Shown here piece after piece: positions 55,107 through 63,881 of a stretch of DNA of 64,000 nt. Position 1 is the stretch's first letter; each line of letters opens with the position of its first letter. Below the pieces are notes generated by a model. The model was not told the origin of the DNA. It worked only from the letters and a program-made list of their open reading frames with translations, and did no database searches. This DNA comes from Vibrio hangzhouensis (GTDB lineage: Bacteria > Pseudomonadota > Gammaproteobacteria > Enterobacterales > Vibrionaceae): the NCBI RefSeq assembly GCF_900107935.1, contig NZ_FNVG01000013.1, forward strand, positions 62,001 to 126,000, in the 5' to 3' direction. A program made the position numbers and the translations under genes.

Positions 55107-55160
55107 CCCCAAAGCCCCGCATATTGGCGGGGCAGGTGCAGATGTACGGAGTACTGAAAC

Positions 55161-55937
55161 TTAGAATGGGAACTGAACGCCAACTTTTAAGTTGTCGTCA
55201 CGGCGATCCGCGCGATTGATATACGCATTTTCATACTCTACGTACGGAATCATGTTGTCTAGGCCAGTGAACGTCGCTTTAACTTCAAAGTTGTTCCAGT
55301 TCTTTTTGTTTCCGTCAATAGCATTGATCGTTGCGTTTTGTTGGTCAAAATTGATGACCTTCGCGCCTAAGTAGACATTGTCTGTTACCTGCTTACCAGC
55401 GAACAAATCGACTCGATTGATTTGCGAGCGCGTTGCGGCTTCACCTTGAGTATCACGATCGACACGGTAGCGCACACTGGTATCAAACAAGCCGTTTAAA
55501 TGCGAACCTACAGTCAGGCCGTATTTTTGCTCGTCGTTACCGTATTTCTTCGAGACAAGTTCCGCCTCACCAGTCAGATAAACGTGCTTCCAGCCGTATG
55601 TATAGTTAATATTGGTTTCCAACTCTTGGTTGTCTTTGGCCTTTACCGACAGACCCGCACCCTGATAGCTCATAAATAGCTTCACGCCAAAGTCCTGACC
55701 GCGAAGCGGTACATAGTTCGGGTTTTCAACTTCGTTACCATTACTGTGGGGGAATGGCTCTGGAGACTCGCCGCCGGGCATCTTTACAGTAGGTGAACCT
55801 GCGTGCGCTGCGTTATTCATGCTGAATTTAGAGTCAAGCTCTAGGCCCGCTTTAAAGTCACCCGCTTTTGTGTTTGCAAATGCTGCGCCTGTGGCCATTA
55901 GTGCACCTACTGATAGTGCGACTGCCGATTTTTTCAT
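55161..55937 (-). CDS. Outer-membrane beta-barrel protein (small porin-like)
   Basis: 258 residues. Signal peptide MKKSAVALSVGALMATGAAFA, then alternating beta strands with many aromatic-ended segments (for example NINYTYGWKHVYLTGEAEL, DTSVRYRVDRD, NVYLGAKVINF), ending GVQFPF with the terminal Phe required for BAM insertion. Size and strand pattern resemble small oligosaccharide or KdgM-like porins, but I cannot match a family. A periplasmic N-terminal stretch is rich in Pro/Gly/Asn. It follows the DUF1989-like gene with a 114-bp hairpin-rich gap, so its role may be uptake of that enzyme's substrate. Confidence 0.78.
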   Translation of the reverse strand: MKKSAVALSVGALMATGAAFANTKAGDFKAGLELDSKFSMNNAAHAGSPTVKMPGGESPEPFPHSNGNEVENPNYVPLRGQDFGVKLFMSYQGAGLSVKAKDNQELETNINYTYGWKHVYLTGEAELVSKKYGNDEQKYGLTVGSHLNGLFDTSVRYRVDRDTQGEAATRSQINRVDLFAGKQVTDNVYLGAKVINFDQQNATINAIDGNKKNWNNFEVKATFTGLDNMIPYVEYENAYINRADRRDDNLKVGVQFPF

Positions 55938-56051
55938 CTTGTTACCTCGATTAGTTCAATTTCTTGCGCCAGACATGTTCTGGTCCCAACCCCTTAACCC
56001 GGCACAAGGCCGGGTGGGGATTTGGTCTGTGCCAAATATCGAGGTAATTGA
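55938..56051 (-). other. Hairpin-rich gap between DUF1989-like and barrel genes
   Basis: On the reverse strand, CCCC-ACCCGGC-CTTGT-GCCGGGT-TAAGGGG forms a long GC-rich hairpin (about 55990-56025), followed by CCAGA-ACATG-TCTGG. No T-run follows, so this is a stability element or part of the barrel gene leader. The barrel gene has GAGGTAAC before its ATG. Confidence 0.55.
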
Positions 56052-56987
56052 TTACTTAGGACTCACTTCTTTAGTGTGGATACGATCCCAAACGTAGCCT
56101 TTCCAATCCGTGTTGCCGATACCCTGGTGCTGTGGAGCAATACCAGTGTCATACACAGATACGTATACAGGGTTAGGCTCACACTCTGGGAAAGGCGTTG
56201 CCTGGTCAGCGTAAGGGCAGTTAGAGACCACGACATACATGTCCATCTCGGCGTAGTACTCACAGCCCACGCCGTCGTCTACAGCCGGTGCTGGTGCGAG
56301 CACACAGCGGGCAATGTTGCCGTCTTGAAGTTCAAACTTATTCGGCTGGAACATGTTGATGTCGTTTCGGTCAGAATGGAATTGAACGACACGGCGCTTT
56401 TCTTGTTCGTCTTCGATAGCTGCAATTGCAGGTACACGAAGGAAACCGTGCATGAAGTTCTCGTGGCAAGAGTTTACGTTACCCTTGTCGCCATAAAGCA
56501 TGGTCAGCCAGTCAGCATTACAGTGAGCTGCGAAGAAAATGTGATTGAAGCCTTCGTCTAGTTTTTCGTACGGGAACTCATCTTCTACGAGCGTCGCCAT
56601 CTTGGAGCAGTTGCCTGATTGCGTCCAGACACCCGAGAATTGACGCTGGTTTAGACCTTCGAATGCCGATGTGTTCAGGTGGTCAGCCCACATAGTAAGA
56701 TCGGGTGTGACCATTTGTACGTCGATGATTTGCGTACGGCCATTGTGAAGGCTAGGGCGCTGTTCAAAACGGATAACTTGCCCCGCTTTAACAAAGAATG
56801 CATTACCAGAATGCGCGTCGAGTAAGTCATCGTACACGTGGCTGCGAGTACCTTCCGATTTAGTGGCACGAACCTTAGCGTAGAACTCCATATCAGGAGC
56901 GGCTTTCGCTTCGTAAGTTTTTACCGGATCGATATCAGTGTTGTACTCAGTGTTGATTTGCGCTTGTTTAGCATGTAGGTCACACAT
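56052..56987 (-). CDS. DUF1989-like (urea carboxylase-associated family) protein
   Basis: 311 residues, no signal peptide, cytoplasmic. The segment SGNAFFVKAGQVIRFEQRPS...GRTQIIDVQMVTPDLTMWADHLNT (about 60-110) and the Cys/His-rich FFAAHCNADWLTMLYGDKGNVNSCHENFMHGF (about 150-180) recall the DUF1989 fold, whose members are linked to urea or guanidine-type amine metabolism, and suggest a metal site. An acidic C-terminal region (about 230-300) has several Cys (CEYYAEM, NCPYADQATPFPECEPN). Reaction unknown. ATG after CGAGGTAATTC. It has a ~180-nt structured leader. Family assignment is by eye only. Confidence 0.55.
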   Translation of the reverse strand: MCDLHAKQAQINTEYNTDIDPVKTYEAKAAPDMEFYAKVRATKSEGTRSHVYDDLLDAHSGNAFFVKAGQVIRFEQRPSLHNGRTQIIDVQMVTPDLTMWADHLNTSAFEGLNQRQFSGVWTQSGNCSKMATLVEDEFPYEKLDEGFNHIFFAAHCNADWLTMLYGDKGNVNSCHENFMHGFLRVPAIAAIEDEQEKRRVVQFHSDRNDINMFQPNKFELQDGNIARCVLAPAPAVDDGVGCEYYAEMDMYVVVSNCPYADQATPFPECEPNPVYVSVYDTGIAPQHQGIGNTDWKGYVWDRIHTKEVSPK

Positions 56988-57180
56988 ATGAATTACCTCG
57001 ATTTATGTGTGCGTCCCTGCTGATGGTTTGCCGATGCTCCTAATGCATCGTTTAGGGGATTGCCCCTTGTTTTGTTGGAGCTTAAGTCCACAGTTGCCAA
57101 CGGTTAGCCGGAGCGATAGAGAGCTACCTCGTTTTACGATGAATACGCTTTATCTCGTCGCCGTTGATGAGTTGTAATTT
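56988..57180 (-). promoter_or_regulatory. Structured leader of the DUF1989-like gene
   Basis: On the reverse strand the ~180 nt before the ATG contain GGGG-CAAT-CCCC, CGATGC-ATTAGGA-GCATCG, then GGCAAACC...GGGACGCA, the last two blocks recalling (incompletely) the c-di-GMP-I aptamer core. Possible promoter TTGCCC/TAAATT with 17 bp between lies at about 57180-57210. It may be an RNA switch of unknown type. Confidence 0.4.
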
Positions 57181-57563
57181 AATGCGAATCCTTTTAATGG
57201 GCAAAGCAGTAACCTGTAAGTTTTTTTGAAGGGTTGTGATTCTTTTGTGTAATCTGAGATTGGAGATTTGATGACTGGTATAGCGTTACGCTTTTGCCTG
57301 TGTTGCGGAATTCATCTACGTGATGACAACAAAGAAACGGCTGCTTGTTTGGTTGTATGGTTATAAGTCAGGATGAGGGGACTCGAGTGGTACCGAATGA
57401 GCGGAATAAGGGGTATGTAAGAATGTTTCGGCTATTTCGTCACCGCTTTGAAATTGTTTTTCTGCCGGGCGCTTATTGAACTGCATATTTGTAAAGTAAT
57501 ATTTCAATTATACGGCTTTATATTAACCCCGCATTCCATTGTGTGCTTTTATTAAATTGTGAG

Positions 57564-57597
57564 TTTGATTTCACATCAATTCTCTCAATGGCTATAA
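57564..57597 (+). promoter_or_regulatory. Candidate cydA promoter with overlapping FNR-like palindrome
   Basis: TTCACA (57569-57574) and TATAAT (57592-57597) are 17 bp apart. TTGAT...ATCAA (57564-57578) with a 5-bp centre overlaps the -35, a placement that would suit repression. Confidence 0.5.
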
Positions 57598-57728
57598 TGC
57601 CTTGCTACTAAAGGGGTATTTCCTCTTTTGCTTCTTTCATTATGCCCCCCCAATTTGGTTACAAATGTCTCCCAAGTTTGACTCACATCAATGTGATTAA
57701 AGATCGTACAATGAACTTTCTCTGTTTG

Positions 57729-57742
57729 TTGATGTAAATCAA
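57729..57742. promoter_or_regulatory. FNR box upstream of cydA
   Basis: TTGATGTAAATCAA is a perfect match to TTGATNNNNATCAA, 213 bp before the cydA start. Confidence 0.7.
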
Positions 57743-57789
57743 AGCATCTCTGTAAATAAACCTTTTGAAAGTGAATCAATTTACCAGTA

Positions 57790-57819
57790 ATATTAGCGCC
57801 AGCTATATTAGCGCAAGCT
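57790..57819 (+). repeat. 15-bp tandem repeat upstream of cydA
   Basis: ATATTAGCGCCAGCT followed directly by ATATTAGCGCAAGCT, one mismatch. It lies in the presumed cydA leader. Confidence 0.75.
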
Positions 57820-57954
57820 TAACAATTAACTAACCATTGAGGTACATTTTTGCAACAAGGATGATGATTTGCTCAACAAGTTTAATCTCTATTAAACAAA
57901 GTCCTTGGAGCTAAATGTAGAAAGTGTCGTTCAGCCGACACAAAAGGAGTTTCC

Positions 57955-59541
57955 ATGATAGACGTTGTTGATCTGTCGAGATTGCAATTTGCACTCACGG
58001 CAATGTATCACTTCCTGTTCGTTCCATTGACTCTCGGTATGGCTTTCCTTCTGGCCATCATGGAGTCCCTCTACGTAATGACCAACAAGCAAATCTACAA
58101 GGACATGACAAAGTTCTGGGGTAAGCTGTTTGGTATTAACTTCGCCCTGGGTGTGGCCACCGGTCTGACCATGGAATTCCAGTTTGGTACTAACTGGTCA
58201 TACTATTCCCATTATGTGGGCGATATCTTCGGCGCGCCTCTGGCGATCGAAGCGCTCGTTGCCTTCTTCCTCGAATCCACCTTTGTCGGACTCTTCTTCT
58301 TCGGATGGGACAGGCTTTCAAAACGTCAACACTTAGCTGTAACCTGGCTGGTTGCACTGGGCTCGAACTTCTCAGCACTATGGATCCTTGTCGCCAACGG
58401 CTGGATGCAACACCCTGTCGGTGCAGAGTTCAACTTCGAAACCATGCGTATGGAAATGGTCAGCTTTGCGGAAGTGGTACTCAATCCTGTTGCTCAGGTT
58501 AAGTTTGTCCACACCGTAGCATCAGGCTATACAACAGGTGCGATGTTCGTCCTTGGCATCAGTTCGTACTACTTATTGAAAGGCCGTGATATTGCGTTTG
58601 CTCGTCGTTCGTTCGCTATTGCAGCCTCATTCGGTATGGCATCGATTCTTTCTGTCATCGTACTGGGTGATGAATCTGGTTACGAATTAGGTGATGTTCA
58701 AAAAGTGAAACTGGCTGCGATTGAAGCCGAGTGGCATACAGAGCCGGCTCCTGCTGCGTTTACTTTATTCGGCCTGCCAAACCAGGACGAAATGCATACA
58801 GATTATGCAGTGAAGATCCCTTATGTGATGGGCATTATCGCCACGCGTTCATTGGATACACCAGTAACGGGCCTTCGTGACCTTCGCGAGGAGCACGTTG
58901 ATCGTATCCGTACAGGTATGTATGCCTATGAGCTTCTTGAAAAACTGCGTGCCGGTGATCGTACTGACGAAAACCTGGCGGCGTTTGACGAAGTGAAGAA
59001 TGACCTTGGCTATGGCTTATTGCTGAAGCGTTACACTGAGAACGTCGTCGATGCGACGGAAGAGCAAATTCAGGCTGCTGCGGATGACTCTATCCCTAAA
59101 GTTTGGCCGCTGTTCTGGTCGTTCCGTATCATGGTCGGCTGTGGTTTCATCATGCTGTTCGTATTTGGTGCTGCGTTTATTCAAACGTGTCGCCAGAAAA
59201 TTGAGCAGAAGAAATGGATCCTTAAAGCCACGCTCTTCAGTATCCCACTACCTTGGATTGCAATCGAGGCAGGGTGGTTTGTCGCTGAGTACGGACGTCA
59301 GCCGTGGGCGGTTGGTGAAATCCTACCTACTCACGTTGCGGCATCAGCACTGACAGTAGGTCAGCTATGGACCTCATTGTTTGCCATTATCGCCCTATAT
59401 ACAGTGTTCCTGATTGCAGAAGTTTACCTGATGGTGAAATTCGCACGTAAAGGACCAAGTAGCTTGAAGACCGGTCGCTACCACTTCGAACAGAACGTCG
59501 ATTCGGTAGAGAACAAAGTTAGTCGCCAAGTAGAAGCGTAA
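57955..59541 (+). CDS. cydA: Cytochrome bd ubiquinol oxidase subunit I
   Basis: High-affinity terminal oxidase subunit carrying hemes b558, b595 and d; oxidises quinol and reduces oxygen at low tension. 528 residues, about nine membrane helices. His near 19 ([14 protein letters not shown]), the quinol-binding Q loop (about 250-380), and the conserved [16 protein letters not shown] near 440. Long-Q-loop form as in E. coli. ATG after AAAGGAG. Heads cydA-cydB-cydX-ybgE. Confidence 0.98.
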   Translation: MIDVVDLSRLQFALTAMYHFLFVPLTLGMAFLLAIMESLYVMTNKQIYKDMTKFWGKLFGINFALGVATGLTMEFQFGTNWSYYSHYVGDIFGAPLAIEALVAFFLESTFVGLFFFGWDRLSKRQHLAVTWLVALGSNFSALWILVANGWMQHPVGAEFNFETMRMEMVSFAEVVLNPVAQVKFVHTVASGYTTGAMFVLGISSYYLLKGRDIAFARRSFAIAASFGMASILSVIVLGDESGYELGDVQKVKLAAIEAEWHTEPAPAAFTLFGLPNQDEMHTDYAVKIPYVMGIIATRSLDTPVTGLRDLREEHVDRIRTGMYAYELLEKLRAGDRTDENLAAFDEVKNDLGYGLLLKRYTENVVDATEEQIQAAADDSIPKVWPLFWSFRIMVGCGFIMLFVFGAAFIQTCRQKIEQKKWILKATLFSIPLPWIAIEAGWFVAEYGRQPWAVGEILPTHVAASALTVGQLWTSLFAIIALYTVFLIAEVYLMVKFARKGPSSLKTGRYHFEQNVDSVENKVSRQVEA

Positions 59542-59556
59542 GCAAGGAGAAAAAGA

Positions 59557-60693
59557 ATGTTTGATTACGAAGTCTTACGACTCATCTGGTGGATCTTAAT
59601 TGGTGTACTACTGGCTGGTTTCGCCATCACAGATGGATTTGATATGGGGGTAGGTGCGTTAGTACCTATCCTGGGTAAAACCGATAACCAACGCCGTGTG
59701 ATGATTAACTCTATCGCCCCACACTGGGACGGTAACCAGGTTTGGTTGATCACTGCGGGTGGTGCACTCTTTGCAGCCTGGCCATTAGTTTACGCAACGT
59801 CGTTCTCTGGTTTCTACTTTGCGATGATTGTGACACTGGCGGCATTGTGGCTACGTCCAATTGGCCTGGACTATCGTTCAAAACTGGAAGACACCAAGTG
59901 GCGTAACGCCTGGGATATTGCTATCTCAATCAGTGGTTTTGTTCCGCCAATCATCTTCGGTGTGGCGTTTGGTAACCTGCTACAGGGTGTGCCATTCCAG
60001 CTAAGCGACTTTATGATGCCAACTTACCACGGTTCGTTCTTTGGACTGCTTAACCCATTCGCACTGTTGTGTGGTCTGGTGAGCCTGTTCATGATCCTGC
60101 TACAAGGTTCTACCTGGCTACAAATGAAAACAACCGGTGATATCCATACTCGTGCCCGTAACACGGCACAGCTGATGGGGCTACTAACGGTGGTAGCGTT
60201 TGTGGCGGCGGGTTTCTGGATTCAAACGATTGATGGCTACGTTGTTGTAGGCAGCATTGATGGAAACGCTGCGTCAAATCCTCTGAATAAAGAGGTGGTG
60301 CGTGAAGCGGGTGCATGGATGGCAAACTTTGAGAAATATCCACTACTATGGATTGCTCCAGCACTGGGTGTGGTAATGCCTCTGCTAGCGGTTCTGGCTT
60401 CTCGTCTTGAGAAATGTGCAGTGTCGTTCATCGCTTCTTCTCTGGCAAACGGTGGCATCATCTTTACTGCAGGCTTTGCAATGTTCCCATTCATCATGCC
60501 TAGCAGCATGAATCCAAGCCACAGCTTGACCATGTGGGATGCGACTTCAAGTGAGTTGACTCTGAATCTGATGACGGCAGTTGCGTTTGTGATGGTTCCG
60601 GTCATCCTGAGCTACACAGCCTGGACCTACTATAAGATGTTTGGTCGTCTTGATGACAAGTTCATCGAAGAAAACAAAAATTCACTTTACTAA
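59557..60693 (+). CDS. cydB: Cytochrome bd ubiquinol oxidase subunit II
   Basis: 378 residues, eight to nine membrane helices, pseudo-symmetric partner of CydA. N-terminus FDYEVLRLIWWILIGVLLAGFAITDGFDMGVGALVP and the conserved NSIAPHWDGNQVWLI are clear. ATG after AAGGAG, 15 bp from cydA. Confidence 0.98.
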   Translation: MFDYEVLRLIWWILIGVLLAGFAITDGFDMGVGALVPILGKTDNQRRVMINSIAPHWDGNQVWLITAGGALFAAWPLVYATSFSGFYFAMIVTLAALWLRPIGLDYRSKLEDTKWRNAWDIAISISGFVPPIIFGVAFGNLLQGVPFQLSDFMMPTYHGSFFGLLNPFALLCGLVSLFMILLQGSTWLQMKTTGDIHTRARNTAQLMGLLTVVAFVAAGFWIQTIDGYVVVGSIDGNAASNPLNKEVVREAGAWMANFEKYPLLWIAPALGVVMPLLAVLASRLEKCAVSFIASSLANGGIIFTAGFAMFPFIMPSSMNPSHSLTMWDATSSELTLNLMTAVAFVMVPVILSYTAWTYYKMFGRLDDKFIEENKNSLY

Positions 60694-60705
60694 GGAGTAT
60701 TGACT

Positions 60706-60813
60706 ATGTGGTATTTCGCTTGGATCTTAGGTGTACTGCTAGCGTGTGCGTTTGGCATCATCAATGCGCTTTGGCTAGAACACAGTGAGATGATGGACGA
60801 AGACAGTGAGTAA
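60706..60813 (+). CDS. cydX: Cytochrome bd small subunit CydX
   Basis: 35 residues with one membrane helix: it begins MWYFAWILGVLLACAFGIIN and has the acidic tail HSEMMDEDSE. The WYFAWILG start is the CydX signature. It stabilises hemes and activity of the CydAB complex. ATG preceded by AAGGAG, 12 bp after cydB, and its end overlaps ybgE by 8 bp. Confidence 0.93.
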   Translation: MWYFAWILGVLLACAFGIINALWLEHSEMMDEDSE

Positions 60814-61108
60814 GCTTAACCAACAGTTAGAGCAGCTTCACAAACCCATGGATAAGGTGCTGCTACGGGCCTTATCTCTCCTGCTTGGTTTTGCCAATGT
60901 CGGGTTGTTTATGTGGAGTCCTGAACAATACGCCGACGCAATTGGTGGTTTTTCACCTTTGTTAGGCTTTCTGTTTGTCCTGTCTGTCTGTGCCAGTATG
61001 GTTTATGGCATTGGCTTCAGGCCCAGATTCTGGCTTTGGCAGGGGGTATTCAGTCCCTACCTGTCACTAACTGTATTGAGTTACTTGACGTTAATGTACG
61101 TTATCTAG
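60806..61108 (+). CDS. ybgE: Cyd operon protein YbgE
   Basis: 100 residues, GTG start (MSKLNQQLEQLHKPMDK) overlapping the cydX end. Three predicted membrane helices (about 20-38, 47-70, 77-98). Family is conserved with cydABX; function not known. Last gene of the unit before a terminator. Confidence 0.9.
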   Translation: MSKLNQQLEQLHKPMDKVLLRALSLLLGFANVGLFMWSPEQYADAIGGFSPLLGFLFVLSVCASMVYGIGFRPRFWLWQGVFSPYLSLTVLSYLTLMYVI

Positions 61109-61109
61109 C

Positions 61110-61138
61110 AAAAACCCGAGTGTAAACTCGGGTTTTTT
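61110..61138 (+). terminator. cyd operon terminator
   Basis: AAAACCCGAG-TGTAAA-CTCGGGTTTTTT. Confidence 0.92.
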
Positions 61139-61293
61139 CGTTCTAAAACACACCAGGTTTTAGAAAATTGATAATAACTTTATCAATTGGATGTAAATTT
61201 TGGCACTTTAATCAAAAATTTTTGTCAGCACTTATAACAAACACAATCACTTGCGTTATATTAGAGCGTAGTTTTTATTAGGGATTTACTGGT

Positions 61294-61713
61294 TTGTCTC
61301 ACTTATCATCGTATTTCGAGTTCCCCGTCACCGTCTATTATGAAGACACGGATGCCGGTGGTGTCGTCTACCATTCGAACTATCTCAATTTTTTTGAACG
61401 TGCGAGAACCGAACTGCTGCGCAGCAGGGGAGTGAATCAGCGCGTACTCCTCGAACAGCATACCGGGTTTGTTGTTCGTCATATGGATATCGATTTCATT
61501 CGTGGTGCGAGACTTGACGATCATCTGACAGTGAATACTCACATTTCTGAATTCAAACGTGCATCATTAACATTTCAACAAGAAATTGTTGATGTGGAAG
61601 GTGTGACAATTGCCAAAGCACTCGTTAAAGTGGCATGTATTGATAATGTTAAAATGAAGCCGAAGGCGATTCCTTCGACGATCTTAGTGGAGTTAAAAGA
61701 CAGTGACGGCTGA
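61294..61713 (+). CDS. ybgC: Tol-Pal system-associated acyl-CoA thioesterase YbgC
   Basis: 139-residue hot-dog-fold thioesterase. [26 protein letters not shown] holds the catalytic Asp of the 4HBT-type family. TTG start ([19 protein letters not shown]) preceded by AGGGA, with no ATG giving the whole domain. Hydrolyses short- or long-chain acyl-CoA or acyl-ACP and may link to phospholipid synthesis. First gene of the tol cluster, overlapping tolQ by 11 bp. Confidence 0.94.
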   Translation: MSHLSSYFEFPVTVYYEDTDAGGVVYHSNYLNFFERARTELLRSRGVNQRVLLEQHTGFVVRHMDIDFIRGARLDDHLTVNTHISEFKRASLTFQQEIVDVEGVTIAKALVKVACIDNVKMKPKAIPSTILVELKDSDG

Positions 61714-62389
61714 TATTTCGTTTTTAGACCTCTTTTTGCAAGCGAGTCTACTGGTAAAATTGGTAATGTTGATTCTGCTTGGGATGTCAGTCGTATCGTG
61801 GGCGATGATCATCAAGCGCAGTAAGGTCCTTAAAGAGGCGACCAAGGAATCAGACCAGTTTGAAGATAAGTTCTGGTCGGGTGCGGATTTGTCACAAATC
61901 TATCAAGATGTCAAAAAGCGCAAAGATGAGCTTTCTGGCACGGAAGAGATTTTTTACAGCGGTTTTACCGAGTTCCTTCGTCTTCGTAAATCAAACGCAG
62001 ACTCTCCGGCATTTATTATGGAAGGTACAGGACGCTCCATGCGCGTTGCTGTGTCACGTGAAGTAGAAGAGCTGGAAACTAGCTTGCCATTCCTTGCTAC
62101 GGTTGGCTCGATTTCTCCTTATATCGGCCTGTTTGGTACCGTCTGGGGTATCATGCACGCTTTTATCGCACTGGGTGAAGTTAAGCAGGCTACGCTTGCT
62201 ATGGTGGCACCGGGTATCGCTGAGGCACTGATTGCAACGGCGATGGGGCTGTTTGCTGCGATTCCGGCTGTTATGGCTTACAACCGTCTAAGTAACAAGG
62301 TCAGTAAGCTCGAGCACAACTACGCGACTTTCTCAGAAGAATTCCACAGTATTTTGCACCGACAAGCAATGGCGGGTAGGGAGCAGTAA
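61703..62389 (+). CDS. tolQ: Tol-Pal system proton channel subunit TolQ
   Basis: 228 residues, GTG start, three membrane helices (about 17-37, 135-157, 170-193). ExbB/MotA-type. With TolR it couples proton flow to energise TolA for outer-membrane constriction at division. The conserved [19 protein letters not shown] and [19 protein letters not shown] stretches identify it. Overlaps ybgC, and its last base overlaps the tolR ATG. Confidence 0.97.
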   Translation: MTADISFLDLFLQASLLVKLVMLILLGMSVVSWAMIIKRSKVLKEATKESDQFEDKFWSGADLSQIYQDVKKRKDELSGTEEIFYSGFTEFLRLRKSNADSPAFIMEGTGRSMRVAVSREVEELETSLPFLATVGSISPYIGLFGTVWGIMHAFIALGEVKQATLAMVAPGIAEALIATAMGLFAAIPAVMAYNRLSNKVSKLEHNYATFSEEFHSILHRQAMAGREQ

Positions 62390-62832
62390 TGGCTGGCTAC
62401 CAACCCAAAAAACGCAAGCTTACCTGTGAGATCAACGTCGTACCTTATATCGACGTGATGTTGGTTCTGCTCATCATTTTCATGGTGACCTCGCCTTTTG
62501 TTACACAAGGCGTAGATGTCGAGCTCCCAAAAACATCAACAGCGAAACCGGCTTCTGAGCTGGCGGGTGACAGTGATGCCAGTTTCATCATTGTTGAAGT
62601 CGATCGCGATGGCAACCTGGGCTTGAGTGTCAACAACGAAGATGTGCAGCGTGGTCTCAGTCTCCAGGACATCATTGTCCGGGTAAGGGCAGAGCTATCG
62701 ATCAATCCAAATTCACCTGTTGCGGTGGGGGGCGATGCCGCTACACCTTATGCCGAGGTGGTTTTGTTGTTGGATGAATTAAGTCGGGCGGGGATCCCTA
62801 AAGTAGGCCTGCTAACGGACATTAGGGAATAG
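62389..62832 (+). CDS. tolR: Tol-Pal system protein TolR
   Basis: 147 residues, one membrane helix near 20-40 (VVPYIDVMLVLLIIFMVTSPFV) with the conserved Asp (YIDVML) for proton coupling, then a periplasmic domain. ATG overlaps the tolQ stop. Confidence 0.97.
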   Translation: MAGYQPKKRKLTCEINVVPYIDVMLVLLIIFMVTSPFVTQGVDVELPKTSTAKPASELAGDSDASFIIVEVDRDGNLGLSVNNEDVQRGLSLQDIIVRVRAELSINPNSPVAVGGDAATPYAEVVLLLDELSRAGIPKVGLLTDIRE

Positions 62833-62845
62833 TCATCGCATCTGT

Positions 62846-63868
62846 ATGAAAAGCCATAAGAACAAAAGAAACAGCTACGGAAAGCCAATTGCGATCTCTT
62901 TGTTTGCACACGCAATGCTGGTCGCAGCGTTATTGTGGGGCACTGACTTCACAATGAACAAAGCTGAGCCTACAGGCATGGTGCAGGCAGTGGTCATTGA
63001 CCCGGCCAAGGTACGTCAGCAAGCCGCTGAAATTAAAAAACAGCGCGCAACGGCGGCGAAGAAAGAACAAGATCGCTTAGACAAATTGCGTCGTGAAAGT
63101 GAACAGCTTGAACGCAACCGCAAAGAGGAAGAGGAGCGTATCCGTAAACTGAAAGAGCAGAAAGCGAAAGATGATCAGGCTGCTCGTGAAGCCGAAAAAC
63201 GTCGCCTGGTCGAAAAAGAACGTGCGGCGAAAGCAGAAGCAGAGCGGAAAGCGAAAGAAGAAGCGGTGCGCGTTGCCGAGCAGCAACGTCTGGCGAAAGA
63301 AGCGGCTATTGCTAAAGCCGAGCAAGAGCGTTTGGCGAAGGAAAAAGCGGTCAAGGAAGCACAAGAAAAAGCCCTGCGCGAGAAAGAGGCTGCTGAGCGT
63401 GCTGAGCGTGAACGTATTGCCAAAGAGAAAGCTGCGAAGGAAGCCGCTGAAAAAGCACTTATTGAAAAAGAGCGTCTGCAGCAACTGGAGCGTGAACGTC
63501 AGGAGCAAGAGGCGGCACTAGACAATATCTTCTCCGGACTTGAGAGCGAGGCGGCACTGAACACTACTGCACGCTCGAAACATGTAACGTCGGAAGTGCA
63601 GCGTATGGGGGCGATTTACACTCAGCTTATCCAGCAAAACCTGCTTTTAGAGGACAGTTTTCGGGGAAAGCAATGTCGAGTTAACTTGAAGCTGATACCT
63701 GCGGGTAGCGGTGCCATCGCTGGTCAAGTTGCTGTGCTCGACGGTGATAGCAGACTTTGCTCAGCGACAAAGCGTGCAATTGCACAGGTAGGTACGTTTC
63801 CGCTCTCAAAAGAGGCGGACGTGAACCAACAACTTAAGAACATCAATCTGACTGTAGTTCCAGAGTAA
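62846..63868 (+). CDS. tolA: Tol-Pal system protein TolA
   Basis: 340 residues. TM helix near 15-35, a long Ala/Lys/Glu-rich helical domain (about 50-225, repeated KEAAEKA/KAEAERKAKEE motifs) spanning the periplasm, and a C-terminal globular domain (about 245-340) with a Cys pair (GKQCRVN, SRLCSAT) that contacts TolB, Pal and, in some vibrios and E. coli, phages or colicins. ATG 14 bp after tolR. Confidence 0.95.
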   Translation: MKSHKNKRNSYGKPIAISLFAHAMLVAALLWGTDFTMNKAEPTGMVQAVVIDPAKVRQQAAEIKKQRATAAKKEQDRLDKLRRESEQLERNRKEEEERIRKLKEQKAKDDQAAREAEKRRLVEKERAAKAEAERKAKEEAVRVAEQQRLAKEAAIAKAEQERLAKEKAVKEAQEKALREKEAAERAERERIAKEKAAKEAAEKALIEKERLQQLERERQEQEAALDNIFSGLESEAALNTTARSKHVTSEVQRMGAIYTQLIQQNLLLEDSFRGKQCRVNLKLIPAGSGAIAGQVAVLDGDSRLCSATKRAIAQVGTFPLSKEADVNQQLKNINLTVVPE

Positions 63869-63881
63869 AAAGGAAGAGCGC

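Larger units (their letters stand above)
57181..57954. other. cydA upstream regulatory region
   Basis: About 770 bp without a credible gene between the divergent DUF1989-like and cydA genes. It holds a candidate cydA promoter, two FNR-type palindromes, a TCACATCAATGTGA palindrome (57683-57696) and a 15-bp tandem repeat, listed separately. This matches the oxygen-responsive control expected of cytochrome bd. Confidence 0.6.

Noticed and set aside
56996..57045. Full c-di-GMP-I riboswitch before the DUF1989-like gene
   Set aside because: GGCAAACC and GGGACGCA blocks are present, but the P1b stem is poor and the second half of the aptamer is absent before the start codon.
57660..57720. CRP site at TCACATCAATGTGA
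   Set aside because: The half-sites are in the opposite orientation (TCACA...TGTGA) to a CRP site (TGTGA...TCACA).
63077..63508. 143-residue reverse frame, Phe/Leu-rich, inside tolA
   Set aside because: It is the antisense of the Lys/Glu/Ala-rich TolA helix and not an independent membrane protein.
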